Origin: Bacteroidales bacterium UBA5266 | GTDB taxonomy: Bacteria > Bacteroidota > Bacteroidia > Bacteroidales > WCHB1-69 | Reading direction: 5' to 3' | NCBI GenBank assembly: GCA_002411545.1 | Contig: DHTG01000054.1 | Span: 1-39,032, forward strand | Length of the DNA stretch: 39,032 nucleotides | Part shown: piece after piece, positions 1 through 8,954 of the stretch | How positions within the stretch are numbered: position 1 is the first letter of the stretch | Layout of the letters: every line of letters starts with the position of its first letter | The notes under the pieces: model-generated | What the model was told of the DNA's origin: nothing | Databases searched by the model: none | What the model saw: only the letters and a program-made list of their open reading frames with translations | Position numbers and translations under genes: made by a program

Positions 1-107
1 TCAGGATGTTGCATTGATGAAAACAGAAAAAAAATGTGGCACATTTTTTGAATCATTCAACGCATTCATAATAAAAGCTGAAGAAAAGAATTCCGGAAAA
101 CATTTAC

Positions 108-115
108 TATCTTTG
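108..115 (+). promoter_or_regulatory. Candidate -7 promoter element (TATCTTTG) for the TonB-family receptor
   Basis: TATCTTTG matches the Bacteroidota -7 consensus TAnnTTTG and lies about 75 bases upstream of the receptor start. No clear TTG -33 element is seen at the usual distance, so this rests on the -7 match and position only. Confidence 0.5.
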
Positions 116-188
116 CAGATTCATTATTTAATCAGCTATATAAAACATAAATTATTCTTATATAAATCTTTAATTATATATCATTTGC

Positions 189-2729
189 ATGAAAAAAGGT
201 AAGTCCCTTATAAAAGTCCCACTATTTCTTACAATTTTCTTACCATGTATGGTTTATTTTATGACCGGATATGGACAAGAAAAACTCCATGAACAAGCTA
301 AAAAATTAGTTACCACAAAAACTGGAGTAGTTGTTTGTACGGTAATCGACGAATCCGAGCAAGCGCTAGAATATGCAACTGTTGCCGTAATAAGCATTAA
401 GGACTCGTCAGTGATAACCGGAAGCATCACCAATTCTAAAGGAGTTTGCACTATCTCAAACATTCCATGGGGAAATTATCTTATCAGAATCGGATATATA
501 GGATATAAAGACATCTACTCCGGACCTGTTAGCATATCATCATCATCGCCGGTAGCGAATTTGAATCGCCAGCAAATGAAACTCGGCTCCTCTCAAATAG
601 AAGGCGTTACCATAAGTGCTCAAAAAGATATGCTGCAAACCAATTTAGACAAGAAAGTTTTCAATGTCGACCAAAGCATCGCATCGGAAGGCGTTACGGG
701 ATTGGAAGTCTTGGAAAACATCCCTTCGGTTAGTGTTGATTTAGAAGGCAACATATCATTACGAGGCAGCGAAAGCGTTACCATATTGGTTGACGGACGG
801 CCTACCAACCTCACCCTTGACCAAATTCCATCGAGCATGATTGAAAGTGTTGAATTAATCACGAACCCATCGGCACGTTTCGACCCTGACGGAGTTTCGG
901 GAATTATTAATGTGGTTTTGAAAAAGAAAAAAGAGAGCGGTTTTAACGGTATGATTACCTTGGGAACCGGTATCAGCAATTTAGAAGACAAGTTTTATTG
1001 GGGAACACAAAACGCATCGGCAAGTATTAATTATCGATATAACAAAATCAACCTATTTGCCAATTATGACTTTCGCTCTCGCGGCAGAAACAATACCGGC
1101 ACATTAGAAAGAGAATCCGTTTTCAACAACGACACCACTATTTTAAACCAAAACTCATTGAGTAATAGAAGGGGGTATTCTCACAACCTTCGCACCGGTT
1201 TTGATTATTTCATCAATAAACAAAACACATTATCATTCAATGTTTCTTACAATACCCATAACAGGATCAGCCATTCCGAAACCGACAGTAAGTCGCAAAC
1301 AGGATCATCCGATGCATTTAATAAAATCTATAAACTCGACAACGATTGGACACATGCCAACCAGAACATTGGGGCTAATCTATTTTATAAACATGAATTC
1401 CAGAAAAAAGGACAAGAATTGAGTGTTGATGTATACTACTCCCATCGGTGGGGAAATAACATCAATTATTCCATGGAAGATTATTCACAACCCGCCAACA
1501 GGGAGGATTTCTATAACTTGGAGACAACCGATGCGAGGAATCAATACACTACCGCTCAAATCGATTTTGTAACACCCATAGGAAACGGCGGACGTATTGA
1601 AACGGGATATAAATTATTAATTCGCAACACCTTTCAAGATTACATTCAAGAAACGGGTAATGCGGCCGATAATTTAACGGAAGTTCCTTCCGACGCAAAC
1701 AACTATAATTATAATGAATATATTAACGCGGCTTATTTCATTTACTCCAACACTATAAAAGAAAAATTCAAATACCAAGTCGGACTAAGGGGTGAATTGG
1801 CCGACAACATGTTTAATCTGAACAAATTAGATACATCCACTCGTAGTTTTTATCCCAACATCTTCCCTACCGTGCATTTAGTTTATGATTTTAACAAAAA
1901 ACATTCTTTATCATTAAGCTATAGTATGAGGGTAAGACGTCCGAACATTTTCCAATTAAATCCTTATGTTAATAACTCCGACCGTTTCAATTTATCGAAA
2001 GGGAACCCTAATCTTAAACCTGAATTAACCAACTCGGTGGATTTATCGTATCAATACTTTACCGAGAAAACCACCGTGACGGCAAGCGTATTTTATCGAC
2101 ATCGTTATCAGATGATTAGCAGATACACCGAATTATTAAACGATTCAGTAAGTATGACATCTTATCAAAACTTTGATCAAGCACAATCCTACGGCATGGA
2201 ATTGTATTACGCACAAACCCTTTTTAAATGGTGGAAAACCAATATAAGCGGTAGTTTTTATCAAACACTTATCGACAGTAAGCAAGAAATGATAGATCCG
2301 AATTTAATGGATGATTGGAGTTGGAATGTTAGAGGCACTTTTAATTTTATTCTACCGAAAGATTTAGACCTTCAACTAACCGCCAACTATCGTTCCCCCA
2401 TTATCACTACCGGTAGTATGAGTGGATTCGGTTGGGGCGGCGGCAGCGGTCAAGGACGCATGGAGCAGCAATGGAATCTTGATTTGGGAATAAAAAAATT
2501 ATTTTTAAAGAAAACGCTTACCTTGACTATAAGAATTAATGATATATTTGCAACGCAAAATCACAAGGTACATACCTTTGGTAGTGACGATAAATCATCG
2601 TTCGATGCCTATAGTTACCGAAAAAACGACAGAAGATCATTATTCGTTTCACTTTCCTATAAAATAAACAATTATCGACCGAAAAAAGATATGCATCAAG
2701 GAGAAGGAAATGATTTATTCGAAGAATAA
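189..2729 (+). CDS. TonB-dependent receptor / outer membrane beta-barrel family protein
   Basis: An outer-membrane protein of 846 residues. A signal peptide covers about residues 1-30, ending in TGYGQ. A carboxypeptidase-D regulatory-like domain follows at about 46-132, typical of Bacteroidota receptors. A plug domain spans about 150-245 and includes ENIPSVSVD, LRGSESVTILVDGRP and NPSARFDPDGVSGIINVVLKKK. The remainder is rich in alternating aromatic strands and fits the OMP_b-brl_3 type of barrel. A Gly-rich stretch near residue 745 (GWGGGSGQGR) is common in that family. The C-terminus is a charged tail without a terminal aromatic residue, so the last strand lies inside at about 820-828. Family members import or bind ligands with TonB energy, but the substrate cannot be read from sequence. 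No SusD partner is adjacent, which argues against a polysaccharide utilisation locus. A small lipoprotein gene follows after 5 bases. Confidence 0.9.
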   Translation: MKKGKSLIKVPLFLTIFLPCMVYFMTGYGQEKLHEQAKKLVTTKTGVVVCTVIDESEQALEYATVAVISIKDSSVITGSITNSKGVCTISNIPWGNYLIRIGYIGYKDIYSGPVSISSSSPVANLNRQQMKLGSSQIEGVTISAQKDMLQTNLDKKVFNVDQSIASEGVTGLEVLENIPSVSVDLEGNISLRGSESVTILVDGRPTNLTLDQIPSSMIESVELITNPSARFDPDGVSGIINVVLKKKKESGFNGMITLGTGISNLEDKFYWGTQNASASINYRYNKINLFANYDFRSRGRNNTGTLERESVFNNDTTILNQNSLSNRRGYSHNLRTGFDYFINKQNTLSFNVSYNTHNRISHSETDSKSQTGSSDAFNKIYKLDNDWTHANQNIGANLFYKHEFQKKGQELSVDVYYSHRWGNNINYSMEDYSQPANREDFYNLETTDARNQYTTAQIDFVTPIGNGGRIETGYKLLIRNTFQDYIQETGNAADNLTEVPSDANNYNYNEYINAAYFIYSNTIKEKFKYQVGLRGELADNMFNLNKLDTSTRSFYPNIFPTVHLVYDFNKKHSLSLSYSMRVRRPNIFQLNPYVNNSDRFNLSKGNPNLKPELTNSVDLSYQYFTEKTTVTASVFYRHRYQMISRYTELLNDSVSMTSYQNFDQAQSYGMELYYAQTLFKWWKTNISGSFYQTLIDSKQEMIDPNLMDDWSWNVRGTFNFILPKDLDLQLTANYRSPIITTGSMSGFGWGGGSGQGRMEQQWNLDLGIKKLFLKKTLTLTIRINDIFATQNHKVHTFGSDDKSSFDAYSYRKNDRRSLFVSLSYKINNYRPKKDMHQGEGNDLFEE

Positions 2730-2734
2730 TTAAG

Positions 2735-3220
2735 ATGAAAAAAATAGCTTTTAATAAATATTATGTTTTGTCATGTATCTTATTAGCTATCTTTTTGCTA
2801 TCCTGCAAAAAAATCAAACAGTTTCCCGATATCCCTTATATCGAATTTGTAAGCTTTACTAAACTAAATAATGTAAGTCCACAAAAAGGAATATTATGTG
2901 TATACTTTACCGATGGAGATGGTGATATTGGTTTTAAATCTAATGAAAACGATACTGCTTACAACTTTTTTATTGATTATTATGAAAAACAAGAGGGCGT
3001 TTTTGTTAAAGTCCATTTAGATGTAACACACAATGCTCGTATTCCCATACTGAACTCTTCCGGACATAAAAAACCTTTAGAAGGAAATATTGAAATTGAA
3101 ATTGAATATAATAACTATACTTCCCCTTACGATACCATTCAATTTGAGTGCTGGTTAATTGACCGAGCCGGAAACAAAAGCAATCATATTTTTACTCCGC
3201 CTATCATTGTCGAAAAATAA
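2735..3220 (+). CDS. Hypothetical lipoprotein, paired with the upstream receptor
   Basis: 161 residues. The N-terminus is a lipoprotein signal with lipobox FLLSC, so the lipidated cysteine would be C24. The mature part is predicted beta-rich and contains an acidic loop DGDGD at 60-64 that resembles a calcium-binding turn; metal binding is only an inference. No named domain is recognised. The start lies 5 bases after the receptor stop, so the two are almost certainly co-transcribed, and the lipoprotein may be an accessory surface or periplasmic subunit of the receptor. Function is unknown. Confidence 0.75.
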   Translation: MKKIAFNKYYVLSCILLAIFLLSCKKIKQFPDIPYIEFVSFTKLNNVSPQKGILCVYFTDGDGDIGFKSNENDTAYNFFIDYYEKQEGVFVKVHLDVTHNARIPILNSSGHKKPLEGNIEIEIEYNNYTSPYDTIQFECWLIDRAGNKSNHIFTPPIIVEK

Positions 3221-3271
3221 ATCTTTTTGTTTATAAAAAATTTCGCTTTCGTTCATTTTACGCAATTTTAG

Positions 3272-3302
3272 GCATAACTTATGCATAAAAAAACTATCTT
3301 TG
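3272..3302 (+). promoter_or_regulatory. Candidate promoter with overlapping palindrome, upstream of the NamZ-like gene
   Basis: TATCTTTG at 3295-3302 matches the Bacteroidota -7 element and sits about 47 bases before the start codon. A perfect inverted repeat GCATAA-C-TTATGC at 3272-3284 occupies the -33 region, where a repressor or activator dimer could bind. The promoter call is fair; the operator role is inferred from symmetry and position. Confidence 0.5.
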
Positions 3303-3348
3303 CACATTAAATAGCTTTTTTAATTCATATAATAATAACTCATCTATT

Positions 3349-4554
3349 ATGAAAAGAATTTATCTAGTCAGTCTTCTGTTAGCAATCTCTTTGCAAGCTT
3401 ATACACAGGAGATTTATTATGTTTTCCAAGATATCACATCAAAAAACATCAAAACCGGAGCTGAAAGGATAGAGCTATATTTGCCTTACATTAAGCATAA
3501 GAAAGTGGCCGTATGTACAAATCACACCGGAATGATAGGAAGCAAACATTTGGTGGATAGTTTACTTTCTTTACATATAGAAATCACAAAGATATTTTCC
3601 CCTGAACACGGATTCAGAGGCGAAGCCGAAGCCGGTAAGAGAGTCAACCATAGTGTAGATAAACAAACAGGTATTCCCATTGTTTCACTCTATGGCCAAC
3701 ACAAAAAACCTGATAGTAACGATTTAAAAAATGTAAATATAATTCTATTTGACATTCAAGATGTAGGAGCCCGATTTTACACCTACATCTCTACTTTACA
3801 CTACATCATGGAAGCCGCAGCTGAACATAATATCCCTGTTATTGTATTAGACCGTCCTAATCCTAACGGCTATTGGGTTGACGGTCCTGTATTAGAAAAA
3901 AAACACACTTCATTTGTCGGCATGCACCCTGTTCCTATTGTCCATGGTATGACGATAGGAGAATATGCTAAAATGATTAATGGAGAACAATGGCTTGCTG
4001 ACGGAAAAAAATGTTTACTACAAGTAGTACCCATGAAAGGATATCACCACACGTTTCGTTATCAACTACCCATTCACCCCTCCCCTAATCTTTCAAGTAT
4101 GACAGCCATTTATTTATATCCCACCTTATGTTTACTGGAAGGCACCCCTTTGAGTATAGGCCGTGGCACCGATAAGCCTTTTTGTATAGTAGGTTATCCT
4201 AATTTACCAATTGGAAACTATACGTTTACGCCCAAGGATATTCCGAATGTAGCAACGAATGTTCCTTGTAAAAACAAAAAATGCACAGGATACGATTTAA
4301 CAACCTTGGGTAATATGATTATGAAAAATAAAAATTTTATCAATGTTGATATTATCATTGAATTATATAATAATTTTCCCGATAAAAACAATTTCTTCAC
4401 TCCTTTCTTCGATAAATTAGCCGGCAGCGATACGCTTAGAAAACAAATTATAGCGGGAAAAAGTGCTGAAGAAATCAGAGAATCATGGAAAGAAGAATTA
4501 AATCAATTTAAATTAATACGAAAAAAATACCTATTATACGGCGATTTTGAATAA
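3349..4554 (+). CDS. DUF1343 / NamZ-like exo-beta-N-acetylmuramidase
   Basis: 401 residues with an N-terminal signal peptide ending near QAYTQ (residue 20), so it is exported. The conserved blocks of DUF1343 (glycoside hydrolase family 171) are all present: TNHTGMIG at 57-64, FSPEHGFRGEAEAG at 83-95, FDIQDVGARFYTYISTL, DRPNPNGYWVDGPVL and HGMTIGEYAKMINGE. The glutamate in SPEHG (E86) corresponds to the residue proposed as catalytic in the Bacillus subtilis enzyme. Characterised members remove terminal MurNAc from peptidoglycan fragments, so a role in wall turnover or recycling is likely. It leads a tightly spaced run with PAP2 phosphatase (14-base gap), birA and a glycosyltransferase. The family assignment is strong; the exact substrate here is inferred. 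Confidence 0.9.
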   Translation: MKRIYLVSLLLAISLQAYTQEIYYVFQDITSKNIKTGAERIELYLPYIKHKKVAVCTNHTGMIGSKHLVDSLLSLHIEITKIFSPEHGFRGEAEAGKRVNHSVDKQTGIPIVSLYGQHKKPDSNDLKNVNIILFDIQDVGARFYTYISTLHYIMEAAAEHNIPVIVLDRPNPNGYWVDGPVLEKKHTSFVGMHPVPIVHGMTIGEYAKMINGEQWLADGKKCLLQVVPMKGYHHTFRYQLPIHPSPNLSSMTAIYLYPTLCLLEGTPLSIGRGTDKPFCIVGYPNLPIGNYTFTPKDIPNVATNVPCKNKKCTGYDLTTLGNMIMKNKNFINVDIIIELYNNFPDKNNFFTPFFDKLAGSDTLRKQIIAGKSAEEIRESWKEELNQFKLIRKKYLLYGDFE

Positions 4555-4568
4555 ATACTACGAATCTA

Positions 4569-5189
4569 ATGCACTGGATAGATATTCTTAAACAACTCGA
4601 CATTGATATTTTACTGTTTGTAAACAGCCTCCATACACCTTTTTTAGATATACTGATTTATGCAATGACCAAATGCTGGTTTTGGGTTCCATTTTTTGCA
4701 TGGATCTTATACATGCTTTTTAAAACGTACAAACACAAAACATGGATAATTTTATTATTTGCTGCATTAACCATAAGCCTAACCGATCAAAGCTCCGTTT
4801 TTATTAAAAACAACGTACAAAGACTGCGACCGAGCCGTCAAGTTTTATTGGAAAATTATTTACATTTACATACATCCAAAGATGGTAAAGTATATCGAGG
4901 AGGGCCTTATAGCTTTGTTTCTTCTCATGCCACCAATAGTTTTGGAATGGTTGTGCTTCTCATCTATTTCTTTGCTCCTATCACCAAACACAGATGGTGG
5001 ATTTTTCCCGCTTGGGCATTTATTTTTAGTTTAACACGTATCTATTTAGGAGTACATTACCCTTCCGATATTTTAGCAGGCACTTTACTCGGATTAATGT
5101 GTGGTTGTTTTATTTTACTCTTACATCATATTTTCCTAGTGTTTACCATAAAATATAAAAACAAAAAAAATGCACAAACTAATACATAA
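4569..5189 (+). CDS. PAP2-family membrane phosphatase
   Basis: 206 residues, with about five or six membrane segments. The three phosphatase motifs of the type 2 phosphatidic acid phosphatase family are visible: K80-x6-R87-P88, the SSH motif at 118-120 with H120, and R157-x5-H163-x3-D167. Members dephosphorylate phosphatidate, phosphatidylglycerol phosphate, lipid A or undecaprenyl pyrophosphate at the periplasmic side of the membrane. With cell-wall and glycan genes on both sides, undecaprenyl pyrophosphate recycling or lipid A 1-/4'-phosphate removal are both plausible, and sequence alone does not decide. The 3' end overlaps the birA start by 20 bases, which supports one transcript. Confidence 0.88.
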   Translation: MHWIDILKQLDIDILLFVNSLHTPFLDILIYAMTKCWFWVPFFAWILYMLFKTYKHKTWIILLFAALTISLTDQSSVFIKNNVQRLRPSRQVLLENYLHLHTSKDGKVYRGGPYSFVSSHATNSFGMVVLLIYFFAPITKHRWWIFPAWAFIFSLTRIYLGVHYPSDILAGTLLGLMCGCFILLLHHIFLVFTIKYKNKKNAQTNT

Positions 5190-5928
5190 AGACATATTGA
5201 CGTCAAGCAATCAATTTCTTACTGATTGGATTCAACAATTTCCCCGAAATTTATTAGAAGAAAATATTCCTGCTTATAGCGTAGTGTATACGGATTATCA
5301 AACAAAAGGTCGGGGACAACAAGAACATACTTGGGAAAGCGAAAGAGGAAAAAACTTACTCATGAGTATAATACTTTATCCCAACATACTTCCTTCTCAT
5401 CAATTCCTAATCTGCGAACATGTCTCATTAGCTATTGCTGACTTTCTTGATAAACAGCTTGGAATCGAAGATGTAAAAATAAAATGGCCTAACGACATTT
5501 ATATTAAGAATAAAAAAATTGCCGGCATATTGGTTGAACACACCATCCAACATGATCGAATTTTATATAGCATTGCCGGCATAGGATTAAACATTAATCA
5601 AGCATCATTTGCCTCTTGGATTCCAAATCCTACGTCTGTTTTGATAGAAACAAATAATACGTACGACATAGAATCTATCCTCCAATCTATCGTTGAAAAC
5701 ATAAAAAAAATAAGCACTAAAGAAGCTTCCCTTATCCATCAAAAGTATATACAATATCTTTACCAATACAATCAATTTGCACGATACAAAATCATTAAAA
5801 CACAAGAAATTCATCAGCTTAAAATCATCACCGTAGAACCTACGGGTTTATTAAAAACTGAAGACCCAATGGGTGAAGTTTATATGTTTAATTTTCATGA
5901 AATAGAATATTTGACTGAATCTTATTAG
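5170..5928 (+). CDS. birA: Biotin--[acetyl-CoA-carboxylase] ligase
   Basis: 252 residues. The biotin/lipoate protein ligase fold is shown by TKGRGQQEHTW at 45-55, which forms the biotinyl-AMP loop, and by KWPNDIYIKNKKIAGIL at 105-121, with the catalytic lysine in the second block. The C-terminal part is a short SH3-like domain. No N-terminal helix-turn-helix is present, so this is a monofunctional ligase and not a BirA repressor. It attaches biotin to carboxyl-carrier proteins in the cytoplasm. The reading frame starts inside the end of the PAP2 gene, and the downstream glycosyltransferase starts one base after its stop. Confidence 0.92.
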   Translation: MHKLIHKDILTSSNQFLTDWIQQFPRNLLEENIPAYSVVYTDYQTKGRGQQEHTWESERGKNLLMSIILYPNILPSHQFLICEHVSLAIADFLDKQLGIEDVKIKWPNDIYIKNKKIAGILVEHTIQHDRILYSIAGIGLNINQASFASWIPNPTSVLIETNNTYDIESILQSIVENIKKISTKEASLIHQKYIQYLYQYNQFARYKIIKTQEIHQLKIITVEPTGLLKTEDPMGEVYMFNFHEIEYLTESY

Positions 5929-5929
5929 T

Positions 5930-6718
5930 ATGAATCATATCACAGGCATCATCACAACACTCAACGAAGCGCATAACATTGAAGCATGTATAAAATCATT
6001 GCAATCTATATGCAATGAAATCATTGTTGTAGATTCAAATAGTTCTGATAATACGGTAGCATTAGCCAAAGCATTAGGCGCAAAAACCTATCTTCAATCC
6101 TATTTAGGCGATGGTATTCAAAAAAACGTCGGACTTGCCTACGCCAGCAACCTATGGATATTCAGTTTAGATGCCGACGAACGCATTACACCTGAATTAG
6201 CAGAAGAAATACAGACATTAGACCTTGACAACACTCCTTTTGAGGCTTTTGCCGTTAAACGGAAAAACTATATCGGAAGCCGGTGGATTAAAACATGTCG
6301 ATGGTATCCCGATTATTTGATACGCCTTTACCGCAAAGATAAAACCAAATTCACGGAGGTGAAACAACATGCCTGCGTGCCTTCTAAAAACATGAAAAAA
6401 CTACAATCAGCTATAGATCATTATAGATACAATAACATAGGTGAACTTTTCTCTAAACCGGCACGCAATTACAGTTCTCGGGGAGCAAAAATACTCTATT
6501 TGAATGGGAAGAGAGCCAACGCCTTCTCTCCATTCCTTCATGGTTCGGCTGCTTTTCTTACAAATTATTTGATTAGAGGGGGAATCTTGGGTGGTATGGA
6601 TGGATTGACATTATCGTTAGCTATCGCTATAAATAGCTACCTCAAATATGCTAAACTGCTCGAATTTCAACGCGATCCTAAAGTCTTGTCTTCTGAAAAC
6701 TTCGAATCGGTTTGGTAA
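5930..6718 (+). CDS. Family 2 glycosyltransferase (WaaE/KdtX-like)
   Basis: 262 residues with the GT-A fold signature: TLNEAHNIEAC at 10-20, a nucleotide-binding DSNSSDNT at 35-42, and the metal-binding DADE at 81-84. The order and spacing resemble the LPS-core enzymes annotated as WaaE/KdtX, with a hydrophobic C-terminal segment near 205-240 that may hold it at the membrane. It would transfer a sugar from a nucleotide donor to an envelope glycan. The acceptor is not determined. It is the last gene of the run that begins at the NamZ-like gene and is followed by a strong terminator. Confidence 0.85.
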   Translation: MNHITGIITTLNEAHNIEACIKSLQSICNEIIVVDSNSSDNTVALAKALGAKTYLQSYLGDGIQKNVGLAYASNLWIFSLDADERITPELAEEIQTLDLDNTPFEAFAVKRKNYIGSRWIKTCRWYPDYLIRLYRKDKTKFTEVKQHACVPSKNMKKLQSAIDHYRYNNIGELFSKPARNYSSRGAKILYLNGKRANAFSPFLHGSAAFLTNYLIRGGILGGMDGLTLSLAIAINSYLKYAKLLEFQRDPKVLSSENFESVW

Positions 6719-6760
6719 TACATACCTTTATTATTATGTATAATAACTCACAGACAAAAA

Positions 6761-6788
6761 AAACGGGAGAATCTCCCGTTTTTTTATT
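6761..6788. terminator. Bidirectional intrinsic terminator
   Basis: The stem AAACGGGAGA / TCTCCCGTTT is flanked by an A-run before it and a T-run after it, so it can terminate from both sides. It lies between the convergent glycosyltransferase (+) and lipoprotein (-) genes. Confidence 0.85.
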
Positions 6789-6802
6789 ATTAAGCATAAA
6801 AC

Positions 6803-7243
6803 TTATTCGGTGGCTTCGGCTGTTTTTGTACCACTGTATTTGATGGCGGTCAATTCAACCATATCAAAAAACTTATAGGTAATGTCCATATCAAGTTTCT
6901 TTTCGGAAAAATACAACTTACAATTGGCATTTTCTATCTTATCGCTATCAACATTAGGAAATCCTAATTTAATAATAGTAGCTACTTGAGAACCCGTTAA
7001 TAGATATTCCGTATCAGATTTTTTTGTTAATCGAAAGCCTGCTAAATACAAAACATCCTCCTCTGTAAGAGAATTTGTAACAATTACTTTTACATTTTCT
7101 TTCGTTTCTTTAGTAGTGTCTGTTGTCATAGTCATGGAACCGGTATAAGTGCCGGAATACTTGTTGGAAGTCGCTTTATCGCAACTTATAAAAGCAATGG
7201 TTGTCAAAGTAACAACAAAGCATAATAAAACTAACTTTTTCAT
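6803..7243 (-). CDS. Small lipoprotein, function unknown
   Basis: 146 residues. The signal sequence ends in lipobox AFISC, giving lipidated C21. The mature region begins SGTYTGSMTMTTDTT and is an alternation of short beta strands, which resembles the lipocalin-like lipoproteins found throughout Bacteroidota, but no defining motif is seen. It is likely transcribed alone: a TAnnTTTG element lies upstream at 7281-7288 and a terminator directly follows. Confidence 0.75.
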   Translation of the reverse strand: MKKLVLLCFVVTLTTIAFISCDKATSNKYSGTYTGSMTMTTDTTKETKENVKVIVTNSLTEEDVLYLAGFRLTKKSDTEYLLTGSQVATIIKLGFPNVDSDKIENANCKLYFSEKKLDMDITYKFFDMVELTAIKYSGTKTAEATE

Positions 7244-7280
7244 ATTTATTTAATTTAAATTATAATTATATAAACTATTG

Positions 7281-7288
7281 CAAAAATA
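7281..7288 (-). promoter_or_regulatory. Candidate -7 promoter element for the lipoprotein gene
   Basis: Read on the minus strand this is TATTTTTG, a match to TAnnTTTG, about 38 bases before the start codon. No -33 element is obvious. Confidence 0.5.
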
Positions 7289-7369
7289 ATCAAAATACTG
7301 AGATGTTTTTTTTTATTTCATTAAAGATTAAATATCTGCATTACATCAACATGAACAAACCACAATAAA

Positions 7370-8935
7370 TTATTCCCGTTTCTTTTCAGGAAAAAAAGGC
7401 ATTAAAAAAAGAAAATAGGCATTAAAAAATGCAAACAAAGTCAATCCGTCTTGGCGTTCCAGGGTATCGTCCGTCATCATGGAAAAAAACATAATTAACA
7501 TAAAAATTAAAAATAAATCATACCTATAAGCCTTACGCTTAATAAAAGGATATAATATTGAAAACATAATAACAAAAAAACCTACTACACCAAATCCGAT
7601 GAAAAATAACAGAAATTGATTATGACATAATTTATTGGTATTTTTTAAGGGGGAGTCGGAAATCAATAACTGACGAGCAAACGCATCGTTAATATCACCG
7701 CTTCCCACTCCCAATAAGGGTTGTTGCTTTATCAACAAAAGTGCATTTTTCCACAATTCAATCCGTTGCGGTAAGGTATATCCACTTACAACCTTATTCT
7801 TTTTATAATCCGATAATTCCCATAACAAACCATATAAACGTGATTTATATCCCATGAGGCTAACATAGGCTACATTGGCAATTCCATTTTCAATATTCTT
7901 TATATCATTATCCGATAAGCTCTCAACTCCTACACGATCTTTACGTAATCCTTTGGAATTTAAATAACGCATTAAGGTGTTTTTGATTGTATGTTCATTA
8001 TGTATGTCCATTCCATTGTACGGTAATCTACTGCGTTGATCCCAGGCTTCTTTTAATTCTAATTCACAAACGTAGGTATATACATAACTTCCATTCTCTA
8101 TTAACATACAATTGGTATCATGTACATAAGGATTCCCATCTACCGTTGAAACATCCGCTTTGTGAGCATCAAAATCTACCGTATAATAATTTTTGACTAA
8201 GACATACGTATATAAAATAGCACCGCTTATACCCAAAAGGAAAACAAGAGGCAGGAGAATTCGATGTAGACGATCTTTCTTTTCAAAAGCTTTTTTAAGA
8301 AGCAACACACAAAACGACAATACCAACATTATCAAAGCCGTTAGTGCCCCAACATAAATAATGAGATAAAAAATCCAAGCTAAATAGATTAGCAACAAGC
8401 ATTGTTGCCAACGATACTTTTCCTTCTGTAGTAAATACAACGAAATAAAAACAGCCAAACATAAATTCATTTCAAAACGTATATAAGATATGTAAACGGC
8501 AATCTCACGTTTATCTATTAAATCGTTTTGATGATAATGAATAAATCCGTATACCGAACTAATCAACACTCCCACTAGATACACTTTCAGTAAATTATGA
8601 AATTCAATAGTAGATAGAGGTTTTGTTGTTGCAAATATAACGGGAATGAAAAATAGCGGAATTTTAAGCCAAATCGATTTCCATGCTTGAGGATAATTTT
8701 CTGTATATACCAACCCCATCAGATACACAAAAAAAAACAATAATACAATAAATAACAGCTTGTTGTTTTTTGTCTGATACCATTTCCGTACAAAATCACC
8801 TTCCAAAAACCAATTTGCTACTAATAGAATTCCTCCTATACTCATAAAGGGACGACAAAAGGGAATCCCCACTAATAAAAACATGAGTGCGATAAAAAAT
8901 ACAACTCTATGAACAACAACTCTGTTGATTAACAC
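7370..8935 (-). CDS. O-antigen ligase / Wzy-type polymerase family membrane protein
   Basis: 521 residues, with about ten to twelve membrane helices and one very long extracytoplasmic loop at roughly 249-435. The hallmark Wzy_C features lie at the end of that loop: R391 in QRIELWKNALL, the GVGSGD turn at 409-414 and H438-N439 in LCHNQFLLFF. In WaaL-type ligases, the arginine and histidine are essential for joining undecaprenyl-linked glycan to lipid A core. The protein could equally be a polymerase, because the two activities share this fold. It lies 19 bases downstream of the S41 protease gene on the same strand and probably shares its transcript. Confidence 0.85.
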   Translation of the reverse strand: MLINRVVVHRVVFFIALMFLLVGIPFCRPFMSIGGILLVANWFLEGDFVRKWYQTKNNKLLFIVLLFFFVYLMGLVYTENYPQAWKSIWLKIPLFFIPVIFATTKPLSTIEFHNLLKVYLVGVLISSVYGFIHYHQNDLIDKREIAVYISYIRFEMNLCLAVFISLYLLQKEKYRWQQCLLLIYLAWIFYLIIYVGALTALIMLVLSFCVLLLKKAFEKKDRLHRILLPLVFLLGISGAILYTYVLVKNYYTVDFDAHKADVSTVDGNPYVHDTNCMLIENGSYVYTYVCELELKEAWDQRSRLPYNGMDIHNEHTIKNTLMRYLNSKGLRKDRVGVESLSDNDIKNIENGIANVAYVSLMGYKSRLYGLLWELSDYKKNKVVSGYTLPQRIELWKNALLLIKQQPLLGVGSGDINDAFARQLLISDSPLKNTNKLCHNQFLLFFIGFGVVGFFVIMFSILYPFIKRKAYRYDLFLIFMLIMFFSMMTDDTLERQDGLTLFAFFNAYFLFLMPFFPEKKRE

Positions 8936-8954
8936 AAGCCTGGGAATTATATGA

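Noticed and set aside
14..202. 62-residue reading frame at the start of the window
   Set aside because: It spans the promoter of the receptor gene, overlaps the receptor start, and has no recognisable protein character.
620..991. 123-residue antisense frame inside the receptor gene
   Set aside because: A shadow of the receptor plug domain, with no start signals or domain of its own.
4569..6718. A new peptidoglycan-recycling operon made of NamZ-like, PAP2, BirA and glycosyltransferase
   Set aside because: They are probably co-transcribed, but birA and a general glycosyltransferase do not share one pathway, so a dedicated system is not supported.
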